A stretch of DNA of 64,000 nt from Phycisphaeraceae bacterium (GCA_019636495.1 JAHBXL010000018.1:42474-106473), one strand, 5' to 3'; counted from the first letter of the stretch, positions 22,399 through 31,639 are shown. Translations and numbers: made by a program. Notes: generated from the letters alone by a model not told the origin.

Positions 22399-24706
22399 CT
22401 CGCGCAAACTCAAGCCCGGCGAACTCGCGCGGCTGCTCAACAGCACGCCGCTGGGCGAGGTGGTCAGTGAGCGGCAGCTCCACCGACACCGCACGCGCGC
22501 CGGTTTCCGCGTCGCGGCCGACGGCGATGCCGGCAAGGTCGATCTGTTCCGGTATGTCGCGTGGCTGGTCACCACGCGGCATGAGGCGATCGCGGAAGCG
22601 GCACGCCAGCCCGATGGCCTGACCGGCTATGAGGCCATGAAGGAGCGGGCCCGGCAGCGCAACGCGCTGCTCTCGCTCTCCGGGCGCGACATCGGCGACC
22701 TGCCGCCGGTCGCCGATCCCAGGCGGAGGGAGAGGGCTGCACGGGACTTCCGGTTCTTCTGCGAGGCGTACTTCCTGCAGACGTTCCACCTGAAGTGGTC
22801 CGACGACCATCTGAAGGTCATTGCCAAGATCGAGCAGGCGGTCCTCGAGGGCGGGCTCTTTGGGATGGCCATGCCGCGCGGTTCGGGGAAGACGTCGCTC
22901 TGCGAGGTGGCGTGCCTCTGGGCCATGCTGTACGGTCACCGCGACTTCGTGGCGCTGATCGGCTCCGACGAGGAGCACGCCGCGGGGATGCTGGAGTCGA
23001 TCAAGGCCGAGTTGGAGAACAGCGAGCTCCTCGCCGGCGACTTTCCCGAGGTCTGCCACCCGATACGCTCGCTCGAGGGCATCCACCAGCGGGCGTCCGG
23101 GCAGCTCTACCTTGGCAAGCAGACCCACATCGGGTGGACCGCGCGGGAGATCGTGCTGCCGACCATCCCCGGCTCCGCCGCCGCGGGCGCCATCATCCGC
23201 GTCGCCGGAATCACCGGTCGCATCCGCGGCATGAAGCACAAGCGCGCTGACGGCACGTCCGCCCGCCCTTCGCTGGTGCTCATCGACGACCCGCAGACCG
23301 ACGAGAGCGCCCGCTCGCCGTCGCAGTGCGCCAACCGTGAGCGCATTCTGGCCGGCGCGATCCTGGGCCTAGCGGGCCCGGGCAGGAAGATCGCCGGGCT
23401 GATGACGCTGACGGTGGTCCGCCCTGACGATCTTGCCGACCGCATCCTCGACCGGGAGAAGCATCCGCAGTGGCAGGGGGAGCGGACGAAGATGGTGTAC
23501 TCGTTCCCGGTGCGGGATGTGCTCTGGCAGCGGTACGCCGAGCTGCGTGCTGATGGGTTGCGGAACGAGCGGGGCCTCGCGGATGCGACCGCTTTCTATG
23601 GGCAGCACCGCACGGCGATGGATGAAGGCGCGGTCATCGCGTGGCCGGAGCGGTTCAACCACGACGAACTCTCCGCCATTCAGCACGCGATGAACCTCAA
23701 GCTGCAGGACGACGCGGCGTTCTTCGCGGAGTACCAGAACGAGCCGCTGCCCGAAGTCCAGGCCGCCGACGACCTGCTCAGCGCCGACCAGATCTCGGGG
23801 AAGCTCAACGGGCAGGCTCGCGGGGAGATTCCCATCGGCTGCACCCGGCTGACGATGTTCGTGGATGTCCAGGGCAAGGCGCTGTTCTACCTTGTCGCCG
23901 CGTGGGAGGACGACTTTACGGGGTACGTGATCGACTATGGCACCGAGCCGGACCAGAAGGCGGCGTACTTCACGCTCCGCGATATGCGGCGCACCCTGGC
24001 GACCGCTGCGCCCCGGGCCGGCGTCGAGGGAGCGATCTACGCCGGGCTCGAGCGTCTCGTTTCGTCGCACCTGGCCCGCGAGTGGCGGCGCGACGACGGC
24101 GCGATGGTCCGCATCGACCGCTGCCTGATCGATGCCAACTGGGGTTCGTCCACCGACGTGGTGTATCAGTTCTGCCGTCAGAGCCCGCACGCGGGCGTGC
24201 TCATGCCTAGCCACGGGCGCTACGTCGGGGCGTCGAGCATCCCCTTCAGCGACTACAAGCGCAAGCGGGGTGACCGCGTCGGGCTCAACTGGCGCATCCC
24301 GGTCGTCACAGGCAAGCGCGCCGTCCGCCACGTTGTCTTCGACACGAACTACTGGAAGTCGTTCGCGCACGCAAGGTTGGCGGTGCCGATGGGCGACCCC
24401 GGGTGCCTGTCGCTATTCGGGAGCAAGCCCGAGCCGCACCGACTGTTGTCGGAGCACCTGACCAGCGAGTACCGCGTGAAGACCGAGGGTCGCGGGCGCA
24501 CCGTGGACGAGTGGAAGCTCCGCGTCGAAGGCATCGACAACCACTGGCTCGACTGCCTGGTCGGCGCGGCGGTCGCAGCATCGATGCATGGCGCCGTTCT
24601 GTTCGGCACCGACCAGACAAAGGAGTTCCGGGCCCGGGTTCGGCTCTCCCAGTTGAAGGGCGGACGCGGAGCACATGAAGCGCGAGCGGCCAAGAATCCC
24701 CGATGA
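22376..24706 (+). CDS. Phage terminase large subunit (gpA-like packaging ATPase/nuclease)
   Basis: A 776-aa protein. Residues 1-85 form a small HTH-like domain (PGELARLLNSTPLGEVVSERQLHRHR ... LFRYVAWLV) resembling the protein encoded just upstream. The ATPase follows with Walker A MPRGSGKTS, Walker B VLIDDPQTDE, and the nuclease region contains DVQGKALFYLVAAW and CLIDANWGSSTDVV, where acidic residues bind metal. It drives DNA into proheads and cuts concatemers. GTG 22376 is chosen; GTG 22382 is possible. Its stop overlaps the next gene (ATGA). Confidence 0.9.
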   Translation: MGVLVAIDSRKLKPGELARLLNSTPLGEVVSERQLHRHRTRAGFRVAADGDAGKVDLFRYVAWLVTTRHEAIAEAARQPDGLTGYEAMKERARQRNALLSLSGRDIGDLPPVADPRRRERAARDFRFFCEAYFLQTFHLKWSDDHLKVIAKIEQAVLEGGLFGMAMPRGSGKTSLCEVACLWAMLYGHRDFVALIGSDEEHAAGMLESIKAELENSELLAGDFPEVCHPIRSLEGIHQRASGQLYLGKQTHIGWTAREIVLPTIPGSAAAGAIIRVAGITGRIRGMKHKRADGTSARPSLVLIDDPQTDESARSPSQCANRERILAGAILGLAGPGRKIAGLMTLTVVRPDDLADRILDREKHPQWQGERTKMVYSFPVRDVLWQRYAELRADGLRNERGLADATAFYGQHRTAMDEGAVIAWPERFNHDELSAIQHAMNLKLQDDAAFFAEYQNEPLPEVQAADDLLSADQISGKLNGQARGEIPIGCTRLTMFVDVQGKALFYLVAAWEDDFTGYVIDYGTEPDQKAAYFTLRDMRRTLATAAPRAGVEGAIYAGLERLVSSHLAREWRRDDGAMVRIDRCLIDANWGSSTDVVYQFCRQSPHAGVLMPSHGRYVGASSIPFSDYKRKRGDRVGLNWRIPVVTGKRAVRHVVFDTNYWKSFAHARLAVPMGDPGCLSLFGSKPEPHRLLSEHLTSEYRVKTEGRGRTVDEWKLRVEGIDNHWLDCLVGAAVAASMHGAVLFGTDQTKEFRARVRLSQLKGGRGAHEARAAKNPR

Positions 24707-25443
24707 CAGCAAATCCCAAGTCCGCGGCGGGCGAGTTCCTCAAGGGCGGCATTTCGCTCGAGGCAGAGGTCGAATCGGCCGGCATGGGCATCCGTGAGAA
24801 GTCCAAGGCTGCATACGAGCAACAGTGGCTTGACGCGAGGCTCATTCTCCTTTCCGTGCTTCGCCAGGTTCAAGCGTTCCGCTCCGGTGTTCCAGGGCAG
24901 ACCGACCAGAGCCGTAGCGACCGACTCGCGCTGATCACCGTCTTCGCACAGGGAACTTCCGCGGTTGAGCGGCTCATCAGCGAAGGCCAGTACATCAAGG
25001 CGACAGCGGCCCTCAAGCAGGACTATGAGATCCTCGCTCGTATTGGGGAGGTCAAGGCCGGTGCGGCGAAGGTCGGGCGGACGCCGAACGTGAAACACGC
25101 GCCGGAAGGGACACGTCACTTCTACGGCGAGCTCAACGAAGTCGCGCATCCCTCAAACGAGGGCTTGCTCACCAGATTGCTGGGCCGGCTCCATTCCGGC
25201 GACGTGCGAGGGCTGTCGTCTGTGCCTGTATTCGACGCGGACACGGCGCGGAGCCTGTACGAGTTGCATGTTTGGCTGATCCTCGAGATCGCTCGTGAAG
25301 CCATGCGGCTCGCCTTCGAGATGTACCCCTCTGACAAGGCGGAACTTGCTGAAGCGGCCCAATGGTTCGCTTCCGCCGTCCGGCACCTTGAAGAGGCGGG
25401 TTTCCGTGTCGAAGATGGCGAGCCGAAGACCCCCTCGGCATGA
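24703..25443 (+). CDS. Unknown cargo protein downstream of terminase
   Basis: A 246-aa mostly helical protein, not recognised with confidence. WLDARLILLSVLRQVQAFRSG, YIKATAALKQDYEILARIGEV, HFYGELNEVAHPSNEGLL and LHVWLILEIAREAMRLAFEMYP recall DUF5677/HEPN-like all-helical folds, but the R-X4-6-H motif is absent. The start overlaps the terminase stop by 4 bp, yet it is not a structural phage gene type. It converges with the HEPN gene at 25471, leaving 27 bp between stops. Together they look like a cargo pair inserted in the packaging operon. Confidence 0.65.
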   Translation: MTANPKSAAGEFLKGGISLEAEVESAGMGIREKSKAAYEQQWLDARLILLSVLRQVQAFRSGVPGQTDQSRSDRLALITVFAQGTSAVERLISEGQYIKATAALKQDYEILARIGEVKAGAAKVGRTPNVKHAPEGTRHFYGELNEVAHPSNEGLLTRLLGRLHSGDVRGLSSVPVFDADTARSLYELHVWLILEIAREAMRLAFEMYPSDKAELAEAAQWFASAVRHLEEAGFRVEDGEPKTPSA

Positions 25444-25470
25444 TTAGCGCGGGTGGTCCAGTCCCGAGGT

Positions 25471-27027
25471 CTACCGCTTCCAGTCGTCCTCCCAGACGTC
25501 CAGTGGCATCGGTGGCGTGATCGCGTTCGCCGGTCGAGCCGCGGCCCGAGCCCGCTCCTCGGCATGAACGCCAAGGGACAAATACATCAGCGCAGCCCGC
25601 GAGAGAGCCAACAGTCGCAGCGTCATGTCAATGAAGTCGTCCTTGTAGATCGACTCAGTCAGCCCGTCGGCGGCCGCCCCGGGCTCCGCACCCGACCACA
25701 GCGAGTCGTGGACGCGGAGATGCTTGTGTTCGAGATGGTTACGTACATGGTTTAGGCGCTCGGCGTCGGGGTCCATCACTGCACGGAACTCCGGGGTGTC
25801 CTCGTACAGGTCCTTGGCCAACCAGAACATCCCGCGCAGCGGCCAGTTTGGCCTGCTAGTGAACTCGACTCGGGTGCCCTTCTTGCGCTGCTGGTTCTGA
25901 TACCAGATGCTTCGGAACGACACCCCACGCTCCGGGATTCCCAGCTCAAGGTACGCATTGAGGAGGAACGCGATCTTGTCGAACAGCGAGTACAGAGCAC
26001 GGAACCCAAGCCGGAGTTTCTCATCGGCGAGCGAATAGCACGGATAGTCGAGCGTGTTGTAGATCAACACGTCTCGGTCTGAGAAGTGTGAACCGTTGGC
26101 ATGCAGTGCATCGAAGACGAGCCATCGCGCCGAGCAGTACTCCTGCTTGAGCTGGTTGAAGAAGCCGTGAAATCGAGGTCCCTCACCGATCTTCATCACG
26201 ATTGAAGGAGCCGTCACGATATCACGTGCCGCGATGGGGTGTGGTCCGAGGTCGTTGAGCGGGTTGAGGAACAAGCCATTCTCTAGGCACCAGCCCCGAT
26301 AGTTCCGTTCGGCAACGGAGTCTCCGAGCGGGAAATCGTTCAGATCGAGATCGCGGCTCAGCACCTCTGCGGCCAGTGCTGACTCGATGTTCGCGCGAGC
26401 GCTCGCGAAATGCTCGGCCGCGCCCGGTTCAAGTGCGGTCAGCAACTCCGGATCCAGCAAACGCCACGACTCCCGAGCCAACACGGCGGCATGGCCCGGG
26501 TCGTATGCGGAGCGGGCGTAGTACCACAGCCCCATAGCAAGGTTGCCCCGAGCCATCCCGAAACGAGGCTCGATGACAAGAGCCCGACGCCAGCACGACA
26601 ACGCCTCGATGAAGCGACCGGCAGTGTTCAGGCAGTTGCCGAGGTTGGTGTGGATTTGGCAAACGCGCTCTACAGGTTGTTCCAGAAGGCCCTCGGAGCG
26701 GAGCGCCTTGCGGAGGCACACGACCTCGCTTTCGGTTTCAGCAGACTCCCATTTCCACGTGTCGCCCGAGCCAGCGGCACGAAGACTCCGAAGGTCGTGC
26801 CACAGGTTGGCGAGAAAGTAATCGAGCAGAGTCGACAGCCGAGCCGGCAACGACTCTCGAGGTAGCGCTGTCGCGAGGGTGTGAACATGTTCAAGGACAT
26901 CCGGACGCTTGGCCACCCAGGCGGCATCGATGCTTGCACCGACCAGTCCGATCGCTTCTGCGGGCAAGAGGTCGGTGAGCGTTGAGCGAAGGAGCAGAGC
27001 GGCAAGGTTTTCGGGTGGAGTCGGCAT
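25471..27027 (-). CDS. LA2681-type HEPN ribonuclease-like protein with helical-repeat N-terminus
   Basis: A 518-aa protein. The N-terminal half has TPR-like helices (HTNLGNCLNTAGRFIEALSCWRRALVIEPRF). The C-terminal half has the LA2681 HEPN signature, including FHGFFNQLKQEYCSARWLV and the catalytic R429-NHLE-H434 (R-X4-H). HEPN proteins are usually metal-independent RNases in toxin and antiviral systems. It is encoded against the direction of the phage operon, between terminase and portal genes, which marks it as a moron. It may cause abortive infection against competing phages. ATG 27027 (MPTPPEN) is preferred over an extended frame that runs through the conserved element. Confidence 0.82.
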   Translation of the reverse strand: MPTPPENLAALLLRSTLTDLLPAEAIGLVGASIDAAWVAKRPDVLEHVHTLATALPRESLPARLSTLLDYFLANLWHDLRSLRAAGSGDTWKWESAETESEVVCLRKALRSEGLLEQPVERVCQIHTNLGNCLNTAGRFIEALSCWRRALVIEPRFGMARGNLAMGLWYYARSAYDPGHAAVLARESWRLLDPELLTALEPGAAEHFASARANIESALAAEVLSRDLDLNDFPLGDSVAERNYRGWCLENGLFLNPLNDLGPHPIAARDIVTAPSIVMKIGEGPRFHGFFNQLKQEYCSARWLVFDALHANGSHFSDRDVLIYNTLDYPCYSLADEKLRLGFRALYSLFDKIAFLLNAYLELGIPERGVSFRSIWYQNQQRKKGTRVEFTSRPNWPLRGMFWLAKDLYEDTPEFRAVMDPDAERLNHVRNHLEHKHLRVHDSLWSGAEPGAAADGLTESIYKDDFIDMTLRLLALSRAALMYLSLGVHAEERARAAARPANAITPPMPLDVWEDDWKR

Positions 27028-27061
27028 TCCTCGATTGTTGCCGGCGTCGAGAAGCAGAATG

Positions 27062-27105
27062 CGCGCGACAAAGTCACGCCTTGAGCAGAGGGGTACTGGC
27101 GTGCC
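27062..27105 (+). promoter_or_regulatory. Bipartite conserved element, copy C (head of capsid operon)
   Basis: CGCGCGACAA (27062-27071), 13 bases, GCAGAGGGGTACTGGCGTG (27085-27103), and the GTG at its 3' end is the start codon of the gpW-like gene. It lies 35 bp upstream of the oppositely oriented HEPN gene. The AGAGGGG block could double as a ribosome-binding site 7 bases before GTG, but conservation extends well beyond that. Confidence 0.65.
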
Positions 27106-27304
27106 AACGGACTCCTCTGATGCCGAAGCCCTGCGCGAGGCGGCATCCCAGCCCGCCAAGGTCTCTGTCGACGGGCAGTCCGTCGAGCAGCACCCGCTGA
27201 AGGACCAGATCGAGGCCGACCGCTACCTCGCGTCCAAGGACGCCGCGAGGAAGCCTGGCCTCGGGATCAAGTTTGCCAAGATCGTGCCCCCTGGCTCCGT
27301 TTGA
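27101..27304 (+). CDS. gpW-like head-tail connector protein
   Basis: A 67-aa protein: after a short polar stretch, KVSVDGQSVEQHPLKDQIEADRYLASKDAAR then GLGIKFAKIVPPG. Length and position immediately before a lambda-type portal gene match gpW (68 aa in lambda), which joins head and tail. The VDG..V motif followed by a helix is typical. The start is GTG 27101, inside the third conserved element. Confidence 0.68.
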   Translation: MPTDSSDAEALREAASQPAKVSVDGQSVEQHPLKDQIEADRYLASKDAARKPGLGIKFAKIVPPGSV

Positions 27305-27309
27305 TTGTC

Positions 27310-28899
27310 ATGCTCAAAGCCATCACCAACATCCTGAGCCGAGCGACGCGGGGTCATTCACCGACCGCTCTCTCCCCCTCCACCGCGCTCGCGCGAGGCT
27401 CGCACGGAAGCGGGCCGCGTGCGGGGCGCGGGGCGCGCCGTTTCGTCGTGGCCAAGTTCGACTCGGCGCAGACCACGCCCGACAACCGCAAGCACTGGGC
27501 GAACGCGGACGGCCTGTCGCCCAACGCCGCGGCCAACCCGGAAGTGCGGCGCATCCTCCGCAACCGTGCCCGGTACGAGGTCGCCAACAACTCCTACGCC
27601 AAAGGGATCGCCCTCACCCTCGCCAACGACACCATCGGCACCGGCCCCCGGCTGCAGATGCTCACCGGTGACGCCGACACGAACGCTCGCATTGAGGACG
27701 CGTTCGAGCAGTGGTCCCGGGCCGTGGACCTCGCGGGCAAGCTCCGGACGATGCGGCTGGCGCGGGCTGAGAGCGGTGAAGCGTTCGCACTCCTCGTCAA
27801 CAACCCTGCGATCGCGTCGTGGGGGTCGCCCGTGTCGCTGGACCTCAAGCTCATCGAGGCGGACCAGGTTTGCACGCCGCTCCTGCGCCGTGGGCGCACC
27901 GACGAGATCGATGGGATCGTGCTCGACCAGTGGGGCAACCCGTCCGCGTACCGCGTGCTCAAGCGGCATCCCGGCGATAGCGGATTGCTGCGGGCACCGA
28001 TCGACGACCTGACCGCCTACGACACGTTCGCCGCGTCGGCCGTCGTGCATTACTTCCGCGCCGACCGGCCCGGCCAGCTCCGAGGCATCCCCGACATCAC
28101 GCCGGCGCTCCCGCTGTTCGCGCAGCTCCGCCGGTACACGCTTGCGACCATCGCGGCCGCCGAGACCGCCGCTAACTTCGCCGCCGTCATCTACACCGAC
28201 GCTCCGCCCAACGGCGAGGCCGATCCCCTGGAGCCGATGGACGAGGTCGAGCTCGAGCAGCGCCTGGCGACGGTGCTCCCCGGCGGGTGGAAGCTCGGGC
28301 AGGTTCATGCCGAGCAGCCCACCACGACGTTCGGCGAGTTCAAGCGCGAGATCCTCAACGAGATCGCCCGCTGCCTGAACATGCCGTTCAACGTCGCGGC
28401 GGGGAACTCCTCGGGGTACAACTACGCCAGCGGCCGCCTGGACCACCAGGTGTACTTCAAGAGCATCCGCGTCGAGCAGCACCACCTGCAGCTCGCCGTG
28501 CTCGACCGCATCTTCAAGGCGTGGCTCAACGAGGCCGTGCTCGTCGAGGGCCTGCTCCCCCAATCGCTCCGCACCCGAACTGCGGCGCTCCCCGAGCACG
28601 CCTGGTTCTGGGATGGCGTCGAGCACGTCGATCCCGCCAAGGAAGCCACCGCCCAGGCCACGCGCCTGGCCAATCACACGACCACGCTTGCCGCCGAGTA
28701 CGCCCGGCAGGGACGCGACTGGGAGCAGGAGCTCCGCCAGCGCGCCAAGGAACGGGCGCTCATGGATGAACTCGGACTGACCCCTGCTCCGACGATCCCG
28801 TCGGGCGATGCGCCCGCACCTCAGGAGGACGACACCGATGGCAACGAAGACCCCGACCGCGCCCAAGAACCGAACCACGCCGAAGCGTCTGTGGCTTGA
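27310..28899 (+). CDS. Lambda-type phage portal protein
   Basis: A 529-aa portal protein with NPEVRRILRNRARYEVANNSYAKGI, DTIGTGPRLQ, GIPDITPALPLFAQLRRYTLATIAAAETAANFA and MPFNVAAGNSSGYNYASGRLD, all typical of the gpB family. It forms the dodecameric ring through which DNA enters. An acidic C-terminal tail follows. A TTG at 27301 overlapping the upstream stop is an alternative start to ATG 27310. It overlaps the next gene by 62 bp. Confidence 0.9.
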   Translation: MLKAITNILSRATRGHSPTALSPSTALARGSHGSGPRAGRGARRFVVAKFDSAQTTPDNRKHWANADGLSPNAAANPEVRRILRNRARYEVANNSYAKGIALTLANDTIGTGPRLQMLTGDADTNARIEDAFEQWSRAVDLAGKLRTMRLARAESGEAFALLVNNPAIASWGSPVSLDLKLIEADQVCTPLLRRGRTDEIDGIVLDQWGNPSAYRVLKRHPGDSGLLRAPIDDLTAYDTFAASAVVHYFRADRPGQLRGIPDITPALPLFAQLRRYTLATIAAAETAANFAAVIYTDAPPNGEADPLEPMDEVELEQRLATVLPGGWKLGQVHAEQPTTTFGEFKREILNEIARCLNMPFNVAAGNSSGYNYASGRLDHQVYFKSIRVEQHHLQLAVLDRIFKAWLNEAVLVEGLLPQSLRTRTAALPEHAWFWDGVEHVDPAKEATAQATRLANHTTTLAAEYARQGRDWEQELRQRAKERALMDELGLTPAPTIPSGDAPAPQEDDTDGNEDPDRAQEPNHAEASVA

Positions 28900-30814
28900 G
28901 GCCGCCGCCGCGCCGGCCGGCACCTCTCCGCTCACGCTTACGGGCACCGCGGAGATCACCGCGATTGCCGCCGGCGCGGATGCCGAGAAGGCGCTACCGC
29001 GCTTCAAGATGCTGGCGTACACCGGCGGGGCCATGCGCGTCGCTGGATGGCGTCACCCGGTGGTGCTCGATCTGGCGGGCCTCTCGGTCCCGTCGCAGAA
29101 CCGTCCGATCCGGTTTTCCCACGACCCCGCCGCCGGGGTCGGGCACACGGATGCGATCAGAGTCGAGGGCGGGCAGCTGGTCGCCACCGGCGTGATTTCG
29201 CGCGACACGGCCATCGCCCGCGAGGTCGTCGCGTCCTCCCGAAACGGCTTCCCGTGGCAGGCATCGGTGGGCGCCAGCGTCGAGGAGTTCGAGTTCATCC
29301 GCGAGTCGCAGAAGGCAATCGTGAACGGCCTGGAGTTCAGCGGCCCGATCAACGTGGTCCGCAAGGCCACGCTCGGCGAGATCAGCTTCGTCGACCTCGG
29401 GGCCGACGGGCGCACCAGCGCTTCCATCGCCGCCCAGCACGGCTCCGGTGGCGGTGGCGCGCAGGTCGGCGGCGACGTCGAGCCCGCTTCCGGAGCCAGC
29501 GCAGCTGGGCTCCGCGCCGAGGCCCTAGCCGAGACCAACCGCATCGCCGCGGTGCGGAAGATCTGTGCCGGCAAGCACTTGGACATCGAGGCCCAGGCCA
29601 TCCGTGATGGCTGGGATGCGACCCGCACGGAGCTGGAAGTGCTCCGCGCCAGCCGCCCGACGGCCCCGGCCATCCACGCCTCGGACACCAGCATCACGAG
29701 CGAAGTCCTGGAAGCGGCGTGCTTCCAGAGCGCCAAGCTCGAAGGCGTCGAGAAGATCTGCTCGGCGCAGGCGCTGGAGGTGGCGGCCAAGCGCTTCCAG
29801 AGCGGGCTGGGCCTGCAGGAACTGCTCATCGAGGCCGCGATCGCCAACGGGTACACCGGGCGCACGTTCCGCGACAGCCGGCGCGTGCTCGAGGCCGCCT
29901 TCGGGCGGGGCATCGAGGCGGGGATGACCATCATCGACGTCGGCGGCATCCTCTCCAACGTCGCCAACAAGTTCCTGCTCGAGGGCTTCTTCAGCGTCGA
30001 GCGCGTGTGGCGGAGCATCTGCGCCGTCCGCAACGTGTCGGACTTCAAGACCGTGACGAGCTACCGACTGGTCGGCAAGGACCAGTACGAGCAGGTCGCC
30101 CCGGGCGGCGAGCTCAAGCACGGGACGCTGGGTGAGGAGACCTACAGCAACAAGGCCGACACGTACGGCCTGATGCTCTCGATCGACCGCCGCGACATCA
30201 TCAACGACGACCTGGGCGCGATCACCACCGTGCCCCGCAAGCTCGGCCGCGGATCGGGTCTCAAGATCAACGACGTGTTCTGGACGGCGTTCATGAACAA
30301 CGCCGCGTTCTTCAGCGTCGGCAACAAGAACTTCATCTCCGGCGCGGACACGGCGCTTGGCATCGACGGCCTGACCAAGGGCGAGGTCTCGTTCATGGAC
30401 CTGGTGGATTCCGACGGCAAGCCCACGGGCGTCATGCCGTCGATCCTGCTGGTCCCGACGGCGCTCTCGGCGGTGGGCACGCAGCTCTACAAGAGCGTCG
30501 AGATGCGCGACACCACGGCGAACACCAAGTTCCCCGTCGCCAACCCGCACCAGGGCAAGTTCCGCATCGAGGTCAGCCGCTACCTGTCCAACGCCCTCTA
30601 CACCGGATTCTCCGCCAAGGCGTGGTACCTCCTCGCCGATCCCAGCGACCTGCCGGTGGTCGAGATGGCGTTCCTCAACGGCCAGGAGGCCCCGACCATC
30701 GAGACCTCCGACGCGGACTTCAGCCAGCTCGGTGTGCGGATGCGCGGGTACCACGACTTCGGCGTCGCGCTGCAGGACCCCCGGGGCGGCGTCAAGAGCA
30801 AGGGCGAGGTGTAA
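28838..30814 (+). CDS. Prohead protease fused to major capsid protein
   Basis: A 658-aa protein. Residues 60-200 resemble a prohead serine protease (RFSHDPAAGVGHTDAIRVEGGQLVATGVI, SSRNGFPWQASVGASVEEFEFI). A Gly/Ala linker follows, then from about 270 a major capsid protein of Mu gpT style (GGILSNVANKFLLEGFF, TTVPRKLGRGSGLKINDVFW, PSILLVPTALSAVGTQLY, VVEMAFLNGQEAPTIE). Such fusions presumably self-cleave during head maturation and replace a separate scaffold. ATG 28838 has a strong AGGAGG 10 bases upstream. No separate capsid gene is seen, which supports the fusion. Confidence 0.85.
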   Translation: MATKTPTAPKNRTTPKRLWLEAAAAPAGTSPLTLTGTAEITAIAAGADAEKALPRFKMLAYTGGAMRVAGWRHPVVLDLAGLSVPSQNRPIRFSHDPAAGVGHTDAIRVEGGQLVATGVISRDTAIAREVVASSRNGFPWQASVGASVEEFEFIRESQKAIVNGLEFSGPINVVRKATLGEISFVDLGADGRTSASIAAQHGSGGGGAQVGGDVEPASGASAAGLRAEALAETNRIAAVRKICAGKHLDIEAQAIRDGWDATRTELEVLRASRPTAPAIHASDTSITSEVLEAACFQSAKLEGVEKICSAQALEVAAKRFQSGLGLQELLIEAAIANGYTGRTFRDSRRVLEAAFGRGIEAGMTIIDVGGILSNVANKFLLEGFFSVERVWRSICAVRNVSDFKTVTSYRLVGKDQYEQVAPGGELKHGTLGEETYSNKADTYGLMLSIDRRDIINDDLGAITTVPRKLGRGSGLKINDVFWTAFMNNAAFFSVGNKNFISGADTALGIDGLTKGEVSFMDLVDSDGKPTGVMPSILLVPTALSAVGTQLYKSVEMRDTTANTKFPVANPHQGKFRIEVSRYLSNALYTGFSAKAWYLLADPSDLPVVEMAFLNGQEAPTIETSDADFSQLGVRMRGYHDFGVALQDPRGGVKSKGEV

Positions 30815-30894
30815 GCAGCATGGGTGAGACACCAATCGGCGGAGGCGCCGGAGAAGAACAGTCCGGGGTCACACCCGGCGAAGGAGAAGGCAGC

Positions 30895-31242
30895 ATGGCA
30901 TCGGGACCGGCCAAGTTCATTCACGAGGGCGAGGCGATCGACTACACGCCGGGCGCGGACACGCTCACCGGCGCAGTGGTGGTTCAGTCCGAGCTCGTCG
31001 GCGTCGCGCTCGGCCCCATCAAGGCGGGCCAGCTCGGCTCGCTTGCGGTGTCGGGCGTGTTCGACTTTCCCAAGGCGGGCGGAGTGGGCAGCGCGATCCC
31101 TGTGGGCTCCAACGCCTACTGGGACGCCGCCGCTCAGAACGCCACCAAGAACGCCGCGGCGGGCGCCAACAAGCTCATCGGCAAGGCGGTGAAGAACACC
31201 GTGGACGCCGACACCACCGTCCGCATCCGTCTCCTCCAGTAA
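30895..31242 (+). CDS. DUF2190 capsid decoration protein
   Basis: A 115-aa protein starting ASGPAKFIHEGEAIDYTPGADTLTGAVVVQ, with VSGVFDFPKAGGVGSAIPVGSNAYWDAAAQ typical of DUF2190 head-stabilising proteins. ATG 30895 has GGAGAAGG upstream; an in-frame ATG at 30820 would add 25 Gly/Glu-rich residues and is less likely. It follows the capsid gene and is probably displayed on the head. Confidence 0.8.
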   Translation: MASGPAKFIHEGEAIDYTPGADTLTGAVVVQSELVGVALGPIKAGQLGSLAVSGVFDFPKAGGVGSAIPVGSNAYWDAAAQNATKNAAAGANKLIGKAVKNTVDADTTVRIRLLQ

Positions 31243-31258
31243 GGCACCGGAGGCTCTC

Positions 31259-31639
31259 GTGGGCGACCTGCTCGATCGCGGCTCGGCGTTCCTGGACGAC
31301 CAGCGGCACAAGCACATGAGCCGCACCGTCATCTACCAGCGCGGGGCCGAAAGCAAGGAGGTCCAGGCCACCATCGGCAGGACCGAGTTCGAGCAGGCCG
31401 ACGACGCGGGGCTGATCCATCGGACGGAGTCGCGGGACTTCCTGATCCGAGCGGCGGACCTGGACCTGGGCGCTGGCCCGGTTCTCCCGCGGGCGGGAGA
31501 TCGGGTGAGTGAGACGGTTGGGACAAGCGTGATTGTGTACGAGGTCAACGCGCCGGGCGGACAACCACCGTGGCGGTACAGCGACCCGTACCGCAGGGTT
31601 CTTCGAGTTCACACCAAGCACATCGAGACGGAGACGTAA
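31259..31639 (+). CDS. Phage head-tail connector/completion protein
   Basis: A 126-aa protein, GTG start with GGAGG 5 bases upstream. It has VIYQRGAESKEVQATIGRTEFEQ, RDFLIRAADLDLGAGPVLPRAGDRV and a final strand pattern that fits head completion or neck proteins of siphoviruses. The assignment rests mainly on position between DUF2190 and tail genes. It overlaps the next gene by one base. Confidence 0.6.
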   Translation: MGDLLDRGSAFLDDQRHKHMSRTVIYQRGAESKEVQATIGRTEFEQADDAGLIHRTESRDFLIRAADLDLGAGPVLPRAGDRVSETVGTSVIVYEVNAPGGQPPWRYSDPYRRVLRVHTKHIETET

